NCBI GenBank assembly: GCA_002350765.1
Contig: DEFK01000015.1
Coordinates: forward strand, 1 to 64,000
Length of the DNA stretch: 64,000 bases
From: Ruminococcaceae bacterium UBA2854
GTDB lineage: Bacteria > Bacillota > Clostridia > Oscillospirales > Acutalibacteraceae
Reading direction: 5' to 3'
In this document: positions 25,412 through 34,484 of the stretch, piece by piece
How positions within the stretch are numbered: position 1 is the stretch's first letter
Layout of the letters: each line of letters starts with the position of its first letter
Translations under genes and position numbers: made by a program
Notes under the pieces: model-generated
What the model was told of the DNA's origin: nothing
The model's database searches: none
Seen by the model: only the letters and a program-made list of their open reading frames with translations

Positions 25412-26015
25412 TTTTATCTTCCTTTCTGACAGCGTTTACAAACGCGGTCATTTTATCCAAATCCTTTTTTTCGTCCGTTTCTATACCCGAGCTGACATCA
25501 ACAGCGAACGGACGAAGGCTTTTTACCGCAATAGATATGTTTTCCGTATCTAGTCCGCCCGCTAAGAAATAAGGACGGTTTATACTCTTAATAAGCTCCC
25601 AGTTAAAACGCTGACCGCTTCCCTTTCCGCTGTCGAGCAGAACATAGTCAGCCGCGCTGTTACACGCTTCGGCTATATCATCACCGCTTTTAATCTGAAA
25701 CGCTTTAATAACAGGCGTATTTATAAGCTTTTTCAGCTTTTCTATATAGCTGTTATCCTCGTTTCCGTGGAGCTGGGCGATATCTATAGTCTTGTTTCTA
25801 AGCAAATTCGCGACCTTATTTATATCCTCGTCAACAAACACTCCGACCGCTTTAATCTCGGGATTCAAAAGCTTTTTCAGCTCGGCGGCTTTTTCGGGAG
25901 AAACGTACCGTTTGCTTTTTTCCGCGAATACAAAGCCGATATATTCGGGCTCAAGACGGTTTACGGCTTCGATATCCTCAGCGCGCGTAAGCCCGCATAG
26001 CTTAACCCTCGTCAT
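25404..26015 (-). CDS. trpF: Phosphoribosylanthranilate isomerase
   Basis: Converts phosphoribosylanthranilate to its carboxyphenylamino-deoxyribulose phosphate. Catalytic Cys in VKLCGLTR, Asp in VGVFVDED, QLHGNE and the phosphate site FLAGGLDTENI followed by DVSSGIE. 203 residues, normal. ATG overlaps the trpC stop by 4 bases with GAGG upstream. Confidence 0.96.
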   Translation of the reverse strand: MTRVKLCGLTRAEDIEAVNRLEPEYIGFVFAEKSKRYVSPEKAAELKKLLNPEIKAVGVFVDEDINKVANLLRNKTIDIAQLHGNEDNSYIEKLKKLINTPVIKAFQIKSGDDIAEACNSAADYVLLDSGKGSGQRFNWELIKSINRPYFLAGGLDTENISIAVKSLRPFAVDVSSGIETDEKKDLDKMTAFVNAVRKEDKNE

Positions 26016-26794
26016 ATTACGCCTCTAAGCTCGTTGAGCTTTTGCTCTTTATCAGGAGCTTTCATCAGCGTTTCGCCGATAAGCACAGCGTCAGCTCCTA
26101 TTTCACGAATCGCCTTTACATCCTCCGCGGTTTTAACCCCGCTCTCGGATACGAATATTATATCACAAGGTATTAAATTTCTCAATCGTTTACTGTTTTC
26201 TGTATCTACGGAAAAATCTTTAAGGTTGCGGTTGTTTACGCCGATAATACGCGCGCCCGCTTCTAAAGCTGTCTTTACTTCCTGTTCATCATGCGCTTCA
26301 ACCAGCGCGGATAAACCGAGTTCGTCGCAGATATTTATATAATCTTTCAGCTGGTTATCGGAAAGTATAGCTACAATAAGAAGTACCGCCGACGCGCCGA
26401 GAACTTTCGCCTCGTAAATCATATACTCATCTACGGTAAAATCCTTTCTGATACAGGGAATTTTAACGTTTTCGGCTATTTCTTTAAGATAGTCGTTATT
26501 CCCGAGAAACCACTTAGGTTCAGTCAGCACGGATATACAATCAGCGCCCGCTTTTTCGTATTCCTTAGCTATCTCGAGATAAGGAAAATCAGCGGCGATA
26601 AGTCCTTTAGACGGAGAGGCTTTTTTACACTCGCAGATAAACGAAAGCTCGTCTTTTTTAAGCGCTTTTTCAAACGCGAAATCGCCTTTAGGGAGAGCGT
26701 ACGCTTTATCTTTTATTTCTTCTAAAGAAATATCTTTCTTCGCCGATTCTACTCTTTCCCGAGCGTAGTCGGCGAGTTTATCTAAAATAGTCAT
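26012..26794 (-). CDS. trpC: Indole-3-glycerol phosphate synthase
   Basis: Closes the indole ring. Shows FICECKKASPSKG (catalytic Glu and Lys), CIRKDFTVDEYMIYEA (catalytic Lys), GVNNRNLKDFSVD and VSESGVKTAEDV. I use the ATG at 26794 (MTILDKLADY) with GAGG 5 bases upstream; the longer frame would overlap trpD and has no site. About 260 residues, normal. Confidence 0.96.
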   Translation of the reverse strand: MTILDKLADYARERVESAKKDISLEEIKDKAYALPKGDFAFEKALKKDELSFICECKKASPSKGLIAADFPYLEIAKEYEKAGADCISVLTEPKWFLGNNDYLKEIAENVKIPCIRKDFTVDEYMIYEAKVLGASAVLLIVAILSDNQLKDYINICDELGLSALVEAHDEQEVKTALEAGARIIGVNNRNLKDFSVDTENSKRLRNLIPCDIIFVSESGVKTAEDVKAIREIGADAVLIGETLMKAPDKEQKLNELRGVI

Positions 26795-26801
26795 AATTAC
26801 C

Positions 26802-27818
26802 TCACGCGTTGCTGACTTCAATCAGCTTTTCAAGAGTTGTATACGCGTTTCCGTTATCAATAAGCTGTGACGCTAAACCAATACCGTTTTTCACACTGTC
26901 GGCTTTTCCGCCGATATAAAGCGCCGCGCCCGCGTTAAGCAGAGTAGCGTTACGCTGATGGCCCTGTTTGCCCGAGAGGATATCGCGGGTAATCTGCGCG
27001 TTTTCGTCTGGATTACCGCCCTTTAGCTCCGCCTTACTACAGCGTTCGAAGCCGAAGTCCTCGGGCTTAATAACATAGGTTTTATACCAGCCGTTCTGGA
27101 TTTCGCAAACTTTAGTCGGCGCGCTTAAAGAGATTTCGTCCAGCTTATCCGTACCGTAAACTACCATACCGCGCTTTACGCCGAGATTTATAAGAACCCT
27201 GGCGAGCGGCTCGACGAGGTACTCGTCATATACGCCGAGAAGCTGCATTGACGGCGAAGCGGGATTTGTAAGCGGGCCTAGAATATTGAACACGGTTCTA
27301 AAGCCGAGCTCGCGTCGGATAGGACCGACATATTTCATAGAGCTGTGGTACTGCTGAGCGAAGAAAAAGCACATACCTACCTTGTCGAGAAGCTCAATAC
27401 ATTTCTCGGGACTCTGGTTAATATTTACGCCGAGAGCCTCAAGACAGTCCGCTGTACCGCTGCTTGACGATGCCGCGCGGTTTCCGTGCTTAGCGACCTT
27501 CATTCCGCCCGAAGCGGCGATAATAGCCGATGTGGTGGAAATATTAAAGCTGTGGGCGTTATCTCCTCCTGTGCCGACAATTTCGAATACATCCATATTC
27601 GTATCAACCTTGGTAGCGTGGTCGCGCATAGCCGCCGCGCAACCTGCTATCTCGTTTGTCGTTTCAGCTTTAGCGCTTTTGGTGGACAATGACGCGAGAA
27701 ACGCCGCGTTCTGTGTCGGAGTTGTTTCTCCGCTCATTATCTCATTCATAACCTCATACGCTTCGTTATAGGTTAAATCCTCTTTACTTACAATTTTAAC
27801 AATAGCTTCCTTAATCAT
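26802..27818 (-). CDS. trpD: Anthranilate phosphoribosyltransferase
   Basis: Adds phosphoribose from PRPP to anthranilate. Shows VGTGGDNAHSFNISTTSA (PRPP loop), VAKHGNRAASSSSGTADCLE and FNILGPLTNPA. 338 residues, normal, not fused to trpG. Seven bases before trpC. Confidence 0.96.
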   Translation of the reverse strand: MIKEAIVKIVSKEDLTYNEAYEVMNEIMSGETTPTQNAAFLASLSTKSAKAETTNEIAGCAAAMRDHATKVDTNMDVFEIVGTGGDNAHSFNISTTSAIIAASGGMKVAKHGNRAASSSSGTADCLEALGVNINQSPEKCIELLDKVGMCFFFAQQYHSSMKYVGPIRRELGFRTVFNILGPLTNPASPSMQLLGVYDEYLVEPLARVLINLGVKRGMVVYGTDKLDEISLSAPTKVCEIQNGWYKTYVIKPEDFGFERCSKAELKGGNPDENAQITRDILSGKQGHQRNATLLNAGAALYIGGKADSVKNGIGLASQLIDNGNAYTTLEKLIEVSNA

Positions 27819-27832
27819 AATACAACTTCCTT

Positions 27833-28408
27833 TTATACAGATTTATTATTAATAAAATTATTTAACATTGTTTTTCCGTCGGGAGTCATTATCGACTCGG
27901 GATGGAATTGTACGCCGAACACGGGGTACTCTTTATGCTGTACCGCCATTATCTCGCCGTCGTCGGTAACGGCTGTAACCGCTAAGCAGTCAGGCACGGT
28001 AGTATCATCCGCCGCGAGGGAATGATATCTTGCTACTTTAGCGTACTCGGGGCAATTCTTAAACAGCAGGCAGTTCTTATCGAACTTTACTTTACTCTGT
28101 TTACCGTGCATAAGCTGTTTCGCGTAAGTGACCTCTGCACCATACGCCGCGCATATCGCCTGATGTCCCAGACATACGCCCAGAATCGGTATTTCAACTC
28201 CGAGCTTTTTAACCGCTTCGATTATCACTCCCGCATTCTCAGGTCTTCCGGGACCAGGTGAAAGAATTATCCTGTCAGGGTTAAGCTCTCTTATCTCGTC
28301 AACGCTGAGCTCGTCGTTGCGGATAACCTTAATATCGGGATTTATTTCTCCGATATACTGGTAGAGGTTATACGAAAAGCTGTCGTAGTTATCAATCAAC
28401 AGAATCAT
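27833..28408 (-). CDS. trpG: Anthranilate synthase glutaminase subunit
   Basis: Class I glutamine amidotransferase supplying ammonia to TrpE. Catalytic Cys in ILGVCLGHQAI, His-Glu in GVQFHPESI; start MILLIDNYDSFSYNLYQ is diagnostic. 191 residues. In some Firmicutes this subunit also serves folate synthesis (PabA role). Overlaps trpE by 4 bases. Confidence 0.96.
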   Translation of the reverse strand: MILLIDNYDSFSYNLYQYIGEINPDIKVIRNDELSVDEIRELNPDRIILSPGPGRPENAGVIIEAVKKLGVEIPILGVCLGHQAICAAYGAEVTYAKQLMHGKQSKVKFDKNCLLFKNCPEYAKVARYHSLAADDTTVPDCLAVTAVTDDGEIMAVQHKEYPVFGVQFHPESIMTPDGKTMLNNFINNKSV

Positions 28409-29871
28409 AAATCCACCTCCTGCGCGAGCTCGAGCGCCCTAAGCGACGCTTTCGCCTTATTAAGACATTCCTCAAATTCCTTATCGGGATCGGAATCGGC
28501 GACAATTCCCGCTCCGCTCCTTACAAACACCTTACCGTTTTTCTTATACGCGATACGAATAGCGATACAGGTATCCATATTTCCTGTAAAGTCTATATAG
28601 CCTATCGCGCCTCCGTAGATACCGCGCTTATTGTTCTCGAGCTCGCCGATAAGCTGACAAGCTCGGATTTTCGGCGCTCCCGAAAGTGTACCCGCGGGAA
28701 GTACCGCTTCTATAGCGTCAAGAGCGTCCTTGTCGTCGCGGATTTCTCCGCGTACCGTTGAGCCTATGTGCATAACGTGAGAAAAGCGTTCTATAGAATG
28801 AAGCTTTTCAACGCTTACGGTTCCGAACTTACTTATTTTACCGAGGTCGTTTCGTCCTAAATCAACGAGCATATTATGCTCGGCGAGTTCCTTTTCGTCA
28901 GCGAGCAATTCTTTTTCGAGAGCCTTATCCTCCCTACCCGTTTTGCCTCGGGGACGTGTTCCCGCTAAGGGGAAGGTATGTAAAACTCCGTCCTCCAGCT
29001 TAACGAGAGTTTCGGGAGACGCTCCCGCTACTTCAACGTCCGTTCCCGAAAAATAGAACATATACGGCGAGGGATTAATAGTACGAAGTACACGGTAGGT
29101 ATTCAGAAGACTTCCCTCAAACGGAGCGCTTAAACGGTTGGAAAGTACAATCTGGAAAATATCTCCCTCGTAGATACGGCGTTTCGCTTTCTCAACCATA
29201 GCGCAGTACTTTTCACGGTTAAACAGCGGTTCAACCTCGCCCGTAAGCTTACCCGCGGGCTCATCTTTTTTATCTCCGCGCTTTAAAAGCTTCGCGAGCC
29301 TATTAAGCTCCTCCGAGGCTTTATTATAGCCGACCTCTATATCGTCAAGCTTCATATTAGCTATCAGTATTATCTTCTGACGAACATTATCAAAGGCGAT
29401 AACCTTATCGAACAGCATCAAATCAACGTCCTTGAACTCTTCGCTGTCGTCAACCTCACATCTAACCCGTGGCTCGCTGTAGCCGAGATAATCATAAGAA
29501 AAATATCCTACAAGGCCGCCTGTAAATGACGGAAGATAGTCGAGGCGCGGGCTTTTATATGATGACAAAATCTGTCTTAAATACTTAGACGGGTTATCTG
29601 TTTTCAGTTCTATATCACCGAGCTTCATCACACCGTCGATACAGGTTATTTCAAGCTTCGGGTCGAATCCCAGAAAGGTATAGCGTCCCCATCGGTCGTT
29701 TGCCTGAGCTGACTCTAGCATATAACAATGAGTCGATACCGATTTCAGTATTCTCATCGTTTCTATCGGTGTGGTAAAATCCGAGAAAAGCTCGCAGCTT
29801 AGCGGGAAAACATCGTAGCTTCCCGATGACGCAATCTCTCTTACCTGCTGTAATGAGGGAATAATATTCAT
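28405..29871 (-). CDS. trpE: Anthranilate synthase component I
   Basis: Makes anthranilate from chorismate and ammonia. N-terminal half carries the tryptophan feedback region (CYMLESAQ); the chorismate-binding half shows FQIVLSNRL, PSPYMFYFSG, GTRPRGKTG, DLGRNDLGK, GTLSGAPKIRA and RSGAGIVADSDP. 488 residues, normal. GGAGG seven bases before the ATG. First gene of the operon, 180 bases after the T-box terminator. The conserved LLES site is MLES here, so end-product inhibition is likely. Confidence 0.97.
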   Translation of the reverse strand: MNIIPSLQQVREIASSGSYDVFPLSCELFSDFTTPIETMRILKSVSTHCYMLESAQANDRWGRYTFLGFDPKLEITCIDGVMKLGDIELKTDNPSKYLRQILSSYKSPRLDYLPSFTGGLVGYFSYDYLGYSEPRVRCEVDDSEEFKDVDLMLFDKVIAFDNVRQKIILIANMKLDDIEVGYNKASEELNRLAKLLKRGDKKDEPAGKLTGEVEPLFNREKYCAMVEKAKRRIYEGDIFQIVLSNRLSAPFEGSLLNTYRVLRTINPSPYMFYFSGTDVEVAGASPETLVKLEDGVLHTFPLAGTRPRGKTGREDKALEKELLADEKELAEHNMLVDLGRNDLGKISKFGTVSVEKLHSIERFSHVMHIGSTVRGEIRDDKDALDAIEAVLPAGTLSGAPKIRACQLIGELENNKRGIYGGAIGYIDFTGNMDTCIAIRIAYKKNGKVFVRSGAGIVADSDPDKEFEECLNKAKASLRALELAQEVDL

Positions 29872-29890
29872 TTTCGTACCTCCTATTACG

Positions 29891-29918
29891 GCGAGCCGCC
29901 GTTCCCAATCACGCCTTT
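29891..29918 (-). repeat. 28-bp direct repeat, copy next to trpE
   Basis: An exact 28-base copy of the sequence at 29996-30023, same orientation (begins GCGAGCCGCC on the plus strand). It ends just before the trpE ribosome site. The copies are 105 bases apart. Confidence 0.9.
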
Positions 29919-29995
29919 GGAAATTTCAGTTTTTTCCGAAAGCTTCTTCAACGGCGTGGTCTTAATTGAGCAATTTCTTATGAAAGTGAGAATAA

Positions 29996-30023
29996 GCGAG
30001 CCGCCGTTCCCAATCACGCCTTT
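29996..30023 (-). repeat. 28-bp direct repeat, copy next to T-box terminator
   Basis: Second exact copy of the repeat at 29891. On the minus strand both copies fall in the same reading frame of a short open stretch (KGVIGNGGS in each), because 105 is a multiple of three. No ribosome site is well placed, so this may be coincidence of the duplication. Confidence 0.9.
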
Positions 30024-30047
30024 AAATAAAGCAATTTTCTATAACAG

Positions 30048-30085
30048 AAAAACGCCCTTAACAAAATCATAAGACTTTGTTAAGG
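30048..30085 (-). terminator. T-box-controlled terminator of trp operon
   Basis: CCTTAACAAA / TTTGTTAAGG stem followed on the minus strand by GCGTTTTTCTG. It lies directly after the T-box sequence, so uncharged tRNA-Trp should prevent it from forming. Confidence 0.9.
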
Positions 30086-30310
30086 ACGAATAAATCTTAT
30101 CCGCGGTGCCACCTTAATTCACGGCTTTCCGTGCGCTTAGCGGGATACCAACATATCCCCGGCAAATTACGTCTGCCTGCAACGTCGCAGAATACTCCGA
30201 AATAATTCGTTTGACTGCGCCCTCAGCGGTCCATTTGACAACCTGTTTCACGCTCGGTTTTCAGCTCCCCGAACTCTCTGTAGAGGCATAATTGCCGTTA
30301 TCTCCGCTTC
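30086..30310 (-). promoter_or_regulatory. Tryptophan T-box riboswitch
   Basis: The minus strand holds AAGGTGGCACCGCGG (30102-30116), the T-box element that pairs with the tRNA acceptor end. Its UGGC bulge matches a tRNA ending GCCA, correct for tRNA-Trp. Stem I runs from AGCGG (about 30304-30308) to CCGCT; the AG-bulge-type segment AGAGAGTTCGGGG and GCTGAAAACCGAGC are present. The specifier triplet is TGG, the Trp codon (30231-30233 on the plus strand). Low charged tRNA-Trp therefore switches on trpEGDCFBA. Confidence 0.93.
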
Positions 30311-30337
30311 AACGGTTTAGTGTATTAAATTATCGAA

Positions 30338-30366
30338 ATTATACCACGTCGTATACGCTTTGTCAA
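30338..30366 (-). promoter_or_regulatory. Consensus promoter of the trp operon
   Basis: On the minus strand TTGACA (30361-30366), 17 bases, TATAAT (30338-30343), a perfect match. It starts transcription about 20 bases before T-box stem I. Strong constitutive initiation with control left to the T-box. Confidence 0.93.
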
Positions 30367-30387
30367 TAGAAATCGCGTAATGTTTGA

Positions 30388-30582
30388 TGTGAAAAAAATA
30401 CGAAATTTTACAATTCCGCGCTTTTTCCGAACGGAACAGGCGGGCTCGAGGTATACGAATGGGATACGGACTGGTCGGACTATTTCGACGACGGACGCGA
30501 GTGGTGGGGTACGCTGTGCCTGACGGTTTACGACAAAACCCTGAACCGCTTCGTTGTAATAACGGCTTCGGCAACCGACTGA
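30388..30582 (+). pseudogene. C-terminal remnant of an unidentified gene
   Basis: A plus-strand frame opens after a TGA at 30385 and ends at TGA 30580-30582. It encodes FPNGTGGLEVYEWDTDWSDY, then FDDGREWWGTLCLTVYDKTL and ...NRFVVITASATD. Composition, aromatic pattern and GC content are those of a real protein end, yet no start codon or ribosome site is present and the upstream side runs into the divergent trp promoter. A terminator follows at 30603. I recognise the general look of a Ruminococcaceae hypothetical C-terminus but no function. Probably what is left after a deletion or insertion brought the trp operon here. Confidence 0.6.
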
Positions 30583-30602
30583 TAAAAACTGATTAAAAAT
30601 AT

Positions 30603-30633
30603 AACCCGCGTAAACACAGCGTTTGCGCGGGTT
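30603..30633. terminator. Bidirectional terminator
   Basis: AACCCGCG-TAAAC / GTTT-GCGCGGGTT with TTTTA on the plus side and ATATTTTT on the minus side. It separates the remnant from the convergent phosphatase gene. Confidence 0.85.
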
Positions 30634-30664
30634 TTACTTATTTAATTTCGCTTACGGATAAGTT

Positions 30665-32803
30665 CTACTGGTCTATAATTTTTTTGATTGTAAGAATATT
30701 ATGTCCGTCTTTATATTCATAGCTTATATCATCCATAGAATTCTTCACCATATATATCCCGAGCCCGCCGATTTTACGCTGATCCGCGGGTAAGGTGGTA
30801 TCGGGGTCTTCCGACTCGAGAGGATTAAACGGCTCTCCGCTGTCAATAAAGGTAAGGGTGATTTCCAACTTGTTCTCGTTAGTCTTAACACGCACCGTAG
30901 CTTCACCCTCGCGCTCCTTATACGCGTAGTTCGCGATATTGCCGAAAATCTCGTCAATCGCGATATCTATCTTGGTTTGGATAGTCGGAGGACAATTCAG
31001 CGACTCGAGCTCAGCGTCAACAAAGCTCGTTATCTCGGGTAAGCTGTCGGTGCTTGCGGGCATTGTCAGCTCCTTTACCGTAGGCTTTCCGAAATACTCG
31101 ATACACATCATAGTCAGGTCGTCGAACTGTTCGGCGTCGCCGACAAACTCATGAACGTCACGCACTACATTCTCCAATATAGCGTTAGCGGACTCGTCCT
31201 TAGCCTTATTAAGCGACTCCACGGTACGTTCTATACCAAACATTTTCTCGTCGGAGTTGGTCGCCTCGGGTACACCGTCGGTGTATACGAACAGCTTGCT
31301 TCCTGGCTCCATCTGAAGCGTATACTCGGTATACTTCATTTCCTCAAATCCGCCGATAACGAAGCCGTGCTTATCCTTAACAACCTTAAAATCCGAATCG
31401 GGATTCTTTAAAATCGGGTACTCATGTCCCGCATTCGCGGCAGTAAGTTCACCTGTTTTTAAATCCAGGATACCGAGCCATACCGTAACGAACAGCTTTT
31501 CCTGGTTATTTACGCAAATCGCCTTATTTACATCCGTAAGAATCTGCGCGGGACTGTGGTGGCTCATACACTGCGTAGCGATTATTCCCTTAGCCATAAC
31601 CATAAACATAGCCGCGGGTATACCCTTGCCCGAAACATCCGCCATAACCATAGCAAGATGATCCTCATCTACAAAGAAGAAGTCGTAGAAATCTCCGCCT
31701 ACCTCTTTCGCGGGCGTCATAGAAGCGTATATGTTAAACTCATCACGTTCGGGGAACGCGGGGAATATATTAGGAAGCATATCCGCCTGAATTTTATTGG
31801 CGAGCGAAAGCTCGGTATTAATACGCTGTTTTTCCGCCGTAATCCTCGTAAGATTCTTTTCGTAATCCGTCAGCGTGTATTCCATGTCCTTAACCGTAAG
31901 AGCGAGGTTTTCTATTTCGTCTCCCGTTCGGATATTAAGATTAGCGAAATGCTCGACATTCTCAACACCCGCCTTTTTATCGTCGGTGTAAAGCTGCGCG
32001 GCTTCCGCGATAGCGTTAATCGGTTTAACGATTGTTTTTTTCATACGGCGCAGGAACAGTACACAATACAGTACAACAACAATAAGTATACCAACAAAGA
32101 ACTGTAAAACGAACGACCAGATTCCATTGGTAACATTATCAAGGGTTACGTCGGAAAGCACAAAGCTTACCGTCTCGCCCGATTGCGCCTTCATCGGAAC
32201 TCCCGCGGAACATATCCAGCCGTAAAGCTCCGTATTATCTATTCCGTAAAGCATACCTTGTCCGTACCAGTTAAGGAACTTCTCTATTTCGTTGTGGTCA
32301 GCATGTTCCCACTCCCCGGGCTTACATTGTTCATCAGGATCGTATTCGGGATCGACAATATACACGATAGCGTCGGTCTTTTCGTCGTACATAGCGAGGT
32401 AAATCGCGTATACGTCGCTTGACTTAAAGAAGTCCGACAGCACGGAAAACGTGGTTTTATAATCCTCGCGTTCGTATATATCGGCAAAATGATCGGTGTA
32501 CGCTTTGCTGTACGGGTCGGCTCTTTCCTCGTCCGACATCGAACGGTAACGCTTCATAACCTCTCTGGAAAGGTCCTCGGTATCTACGGTTTTTTGCAGG
32601 ATAGCGGAAGCGTTGCGCGATAAATTATACGCTGTTGAGATATCCTGTCTGGCAACGGCTACGGTATATAATCCGAGCCCTATAATAAGACAGACTAATC
32701 CGAGCAATACCGATCCAAAGAGCACGGCGTGGAATACACGACTCGACAGAGAGTGCCGCATACGCTCCAGTTTTGTCATTTCTCTTACGCTTTTTTTCGG
32801 CAT
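30665..32803 (-). CDS. Membrane PP2C (SpoIIE/RsbU-type) phosphatase fused to RsbW-like kinase domain
   Basis: A 712-residue protein. Membrane helix (about 24-48), extracellular sensor, second helix (about 226-250), HAMP-like region and coiled linker, then a PP2C domain (QADMLPNIFPAFPER, KEVGGDFYDFF, MADVSGKGIPAAMFM, YTDGVPEATNSD, FDDLTMMC) and finally an HATPase domain of the anti-sigma type (IDIAIDEIFGNIANYAY, FIDSGEPFNP, KIGGLGIYMVKNSMDDISY). In known partner-switch systems the kinase phosphorylates a STAS protein and the phosphatase reverses it; here both activities are in one chain, with an external sensor. GGAGG precedes the ATG. It follows the transporter gene by 79 bases and lies opposite a STAS gene at 34928. 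The conserved metal-binding aspartates of PP2C are present. Confidence 0.9.
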   Translation of the reverse strand: MPKKSVREMTKLERMRHSLSSRVFHAVLFGSVLLGLVCLIIGLGLYTVAVARQDISTAYNLSRNASAILQKTVDTEDLSREVMKRYRSMSDEERADPYSKAYTDHFADIYEREDYKTTFSVLSDFFKSSDVYAIYLAMYDEKTDAIVYIVDPEYDPDEQCKPGEWEHADHNEIEKFLNWYGQGMLYGIDNTELYGWICSAGVPMKAQSGETVSFVLSDVTLDNVTNGIWSFVLQFFVGILIVVVLYCVLFLRRMKKTIVKPINAIAEAAQLYTDDKKAGVENVEHFANLNIRTGDEIENLALTVKDMEYTLTDYEKNLTRITAEKQRINTELSLANKIQADMLPNIFPAFPERDEFNIYASMTPAKEVGGDFYDFFFVDEDHLAMVMADVSGKGIPAAMFMVMAKGIIATQCMSHHSPAQILTDVNKAICVNNQEKLFVTVWLGILDLKTGELTAANAGHEYPILKNPDSDFKVVKDKHGFVIGGFEEMKYTEYTLQMEPGSKLFVYTDGVPEATNSDEKMFGIERTVESLNKAKDESANAILENVVRDVHEFVGDAEQFDDLTMMCIEYFGKPTVKELTMPASTDSLPEITSFVDAELESLNCPPTIQTKIDIAIDEIFGNIANYAYKEREGEATVRVKTNENKLEITLTFIDSGEPFNPLESEDPDTTLPADQRKIGGLGIYMVKNSMDDISYEYKDGHNILTIKKIIDQ

Positions 32804-32882
32804 AATAAACCTCCGTTATACTACACAAAAATCTGTTAAAGCCCTTAAATAAAGATTATAATTTATAATCAGTTTAAGAGTT

Positions 32883-34484
32883 TTATTCTTTATTAAGCGC
32901 CTTATTCGCCTTATTCTCCTCTATCGCTACCGTGACGATATCTCCGCCTACGTTGATAATGTTCTGAATCGCGCCGAAAAATACCTCGGCGAAAATAGCG
33001 ATAGTAATTAATTCCTCCGCTTGCAGGAAGAAGGTAATAATCAACATACCGATTACAATAGAGCCCGGCTGGTTCGGAGCGCCAAGCGACAGGAACAGGA
33101 TTAGAACCGCGATTCCCACAATATGCATCCACGAAACATTAACTCCGAGAACGAAAACCAAAAGCATTGAAATCAACATAATAAGATAGCAGTTTCCGTC
33201 AAGATTCGTTTCCGCGAGAATAGGCAGCTTTTCCGAAAGCCGTTTACGGTTATAATGATAATTACGCACGCAGTACCTTATATTAAAAGGAACAGCGTTT
33301 ATAGCCGAATTTATTTTAAGATTTTCCCAGATCAGCAGCGGCAGGTGTTTAAGAAACGGGGCAATCTTCACGCCGCCGATTAAAAGGCGTATCAGGTAAA
33401 ATCCTATTATAACAATCAGGCTCGCAAAAACCACCCCAACAAATTCAACGATAATAAGCAGGTGATCAAAGCCGTTCGGAAGGAGCGTCGCCAGTATCGC
33501 CAAAAAGCAAAAGAACGGCAGAGTAAACATAATAACGTTCAGCATTCTTGAAAACAGCGAATAGCATAAATTAATAACCTTTTGTATATCGTCGAAATAT
33601 TTACCGACCGAACACATCGCGTATGTGATAAGCAGCGCGACGATAATAATCGGGAACGGCATATATGTATCGAACGGTTCAAAAATGCTGGACGGAACCA
33701 TAGAGGATATAAAATCCGAAAAAGATATTCCGCTGTTAAACGTTGTTTTCGCGCCGAGATAACCTCCGTTAAAGTTCAATAAAGCGGCGATAAAAAGTCC
33801 CGTTCCAAACGCTAAAAATATAGAAATCAGGGACGTAACAATTGTTTTCATCTGCAATTCTCTGCCTGATGAATTCTTCTCGGAAACAATATAAATATCC
33901 GAAAGATTCTTTACCAATGAGAAAAGCGTAACAGGCGTACCGACCATTAGCATCGCGTTAGCGAAAGCCTTAATTAACGGATTTATAAATCTCATATCAA
34001 GCGTGGTCTGCTGATCCACACTCATAAAAACACTGATCGGAATATAGGCGAGTATAGCTAAGAGTATACCAATCGCGCAGTATACCAAAGACTGTCTGTA
34101 GTTTCTTTTTACGGTAATTCGTATGCTGTTAAAGCCTAAACGATACTGGTAGCTGATTTTGTCGTTATACGCGTGTACGATTTTTAATTCGGGCGAATAG
34201 TTCTCCTGTTTATCGTCAACAGGGATATAAGCTTTACCTTCGAATCCTATTTTAATACTGCTTTCACCAAAGCTTCTCTGCGGCTTAACCGTCAGCATCG
34301 TATCGGAATCATACCCCTGCTCTATCAGGTGGTTAAACAGCGCCTCAACAAGCAACAACGTTTCCATTGTTGTTTTGTTATTGATATATCTTTGTGACAT
34401 CCACTCTTTAATATACTGAGCGATTGTTTCAAAATTCTCTTCCTTGAGAGGAATCTCCAGGGAACGTGATTTTTTAAATTTCAT
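32883..34484 (-). CDS. SDF-family symporter with ATPase-like N-terminal domain
   Basis: A 533-residue membrane protein. The C-terminal 400 residues form a transporter of the dicarboxylate/amino acid:cation symporter type (about eight membrane helices, a re-entrant-like segment LSLGAPNQPGS and a final IFAEVFFGAIQNIINVGGD). The N-terminal 115 residues precede the first helix and look like a degenerate GHKL/RsbW domain: IPLKEENFETIAQYIKEW, then TTMETLLLVEALFNHLIEQG at the place of the N-box helix, then beta strands (IKIGFEGKAYIPV). The G-boxes are not clear, so it may bind rather than hydrolyse nucleotide. Its operon partner is the phosphatase-kinase at 30665, which supports a signalling role. 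Substrate unknown; asparagine of the usual NxDG motif appears only as NVGGD. Confidence 0.75.
   Translation of the reverse strand: MKFKKSRSLEIPLKEENFETIAQYIKEWMSQRYINNKTTMETLLLVEALFNHLIEQGYDSDTMLTVKPQRSFGESSIKIGFEGKAYIPVDDKQENYSPELKIVHAYNDKISYQYRLGFNSIRITVKRNYRQSLVYCAIGILLAILAYIPISVFMSVDQQTTLDMRFINPLIKAFANAMLMVGTPVTLFSLVKNLSDIYIVSEKNSSGRELQMKTIVTSLISIFLAFGTGLFIAALLNFNGGYLGAKTTFNSGISFSDFISSMVPSSIFEPFDTYMPFPIIIVALLITYAMCSVGKYFDDIQKVINLCYSLFSRMLNVIMFTLPFFCFLAILATLLPNGFDHLLIIVEFVGVVFASLIVIIGFYLIRLLIGGVKIAPFLKHLPLLIWENLKINSAINAVPFNIRYCVRNYHYNRKRLSEKLPILAETNLDGNCYLIMLISMLLVFVLGVNVSWMHIVGIAVLILFLSLGAPNQPGSIVIGMLIITFFLQAEELITIAIFAEVFFGAIQNIINVGGDIVTVAIEENKANKALNKE

Noticed and set aside
29651..29908. 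Minus-strand frame overlapping the start of trpE
   Set aside because: Overlaps trpE in another frame; arginine-rich translation typical of a shadow.
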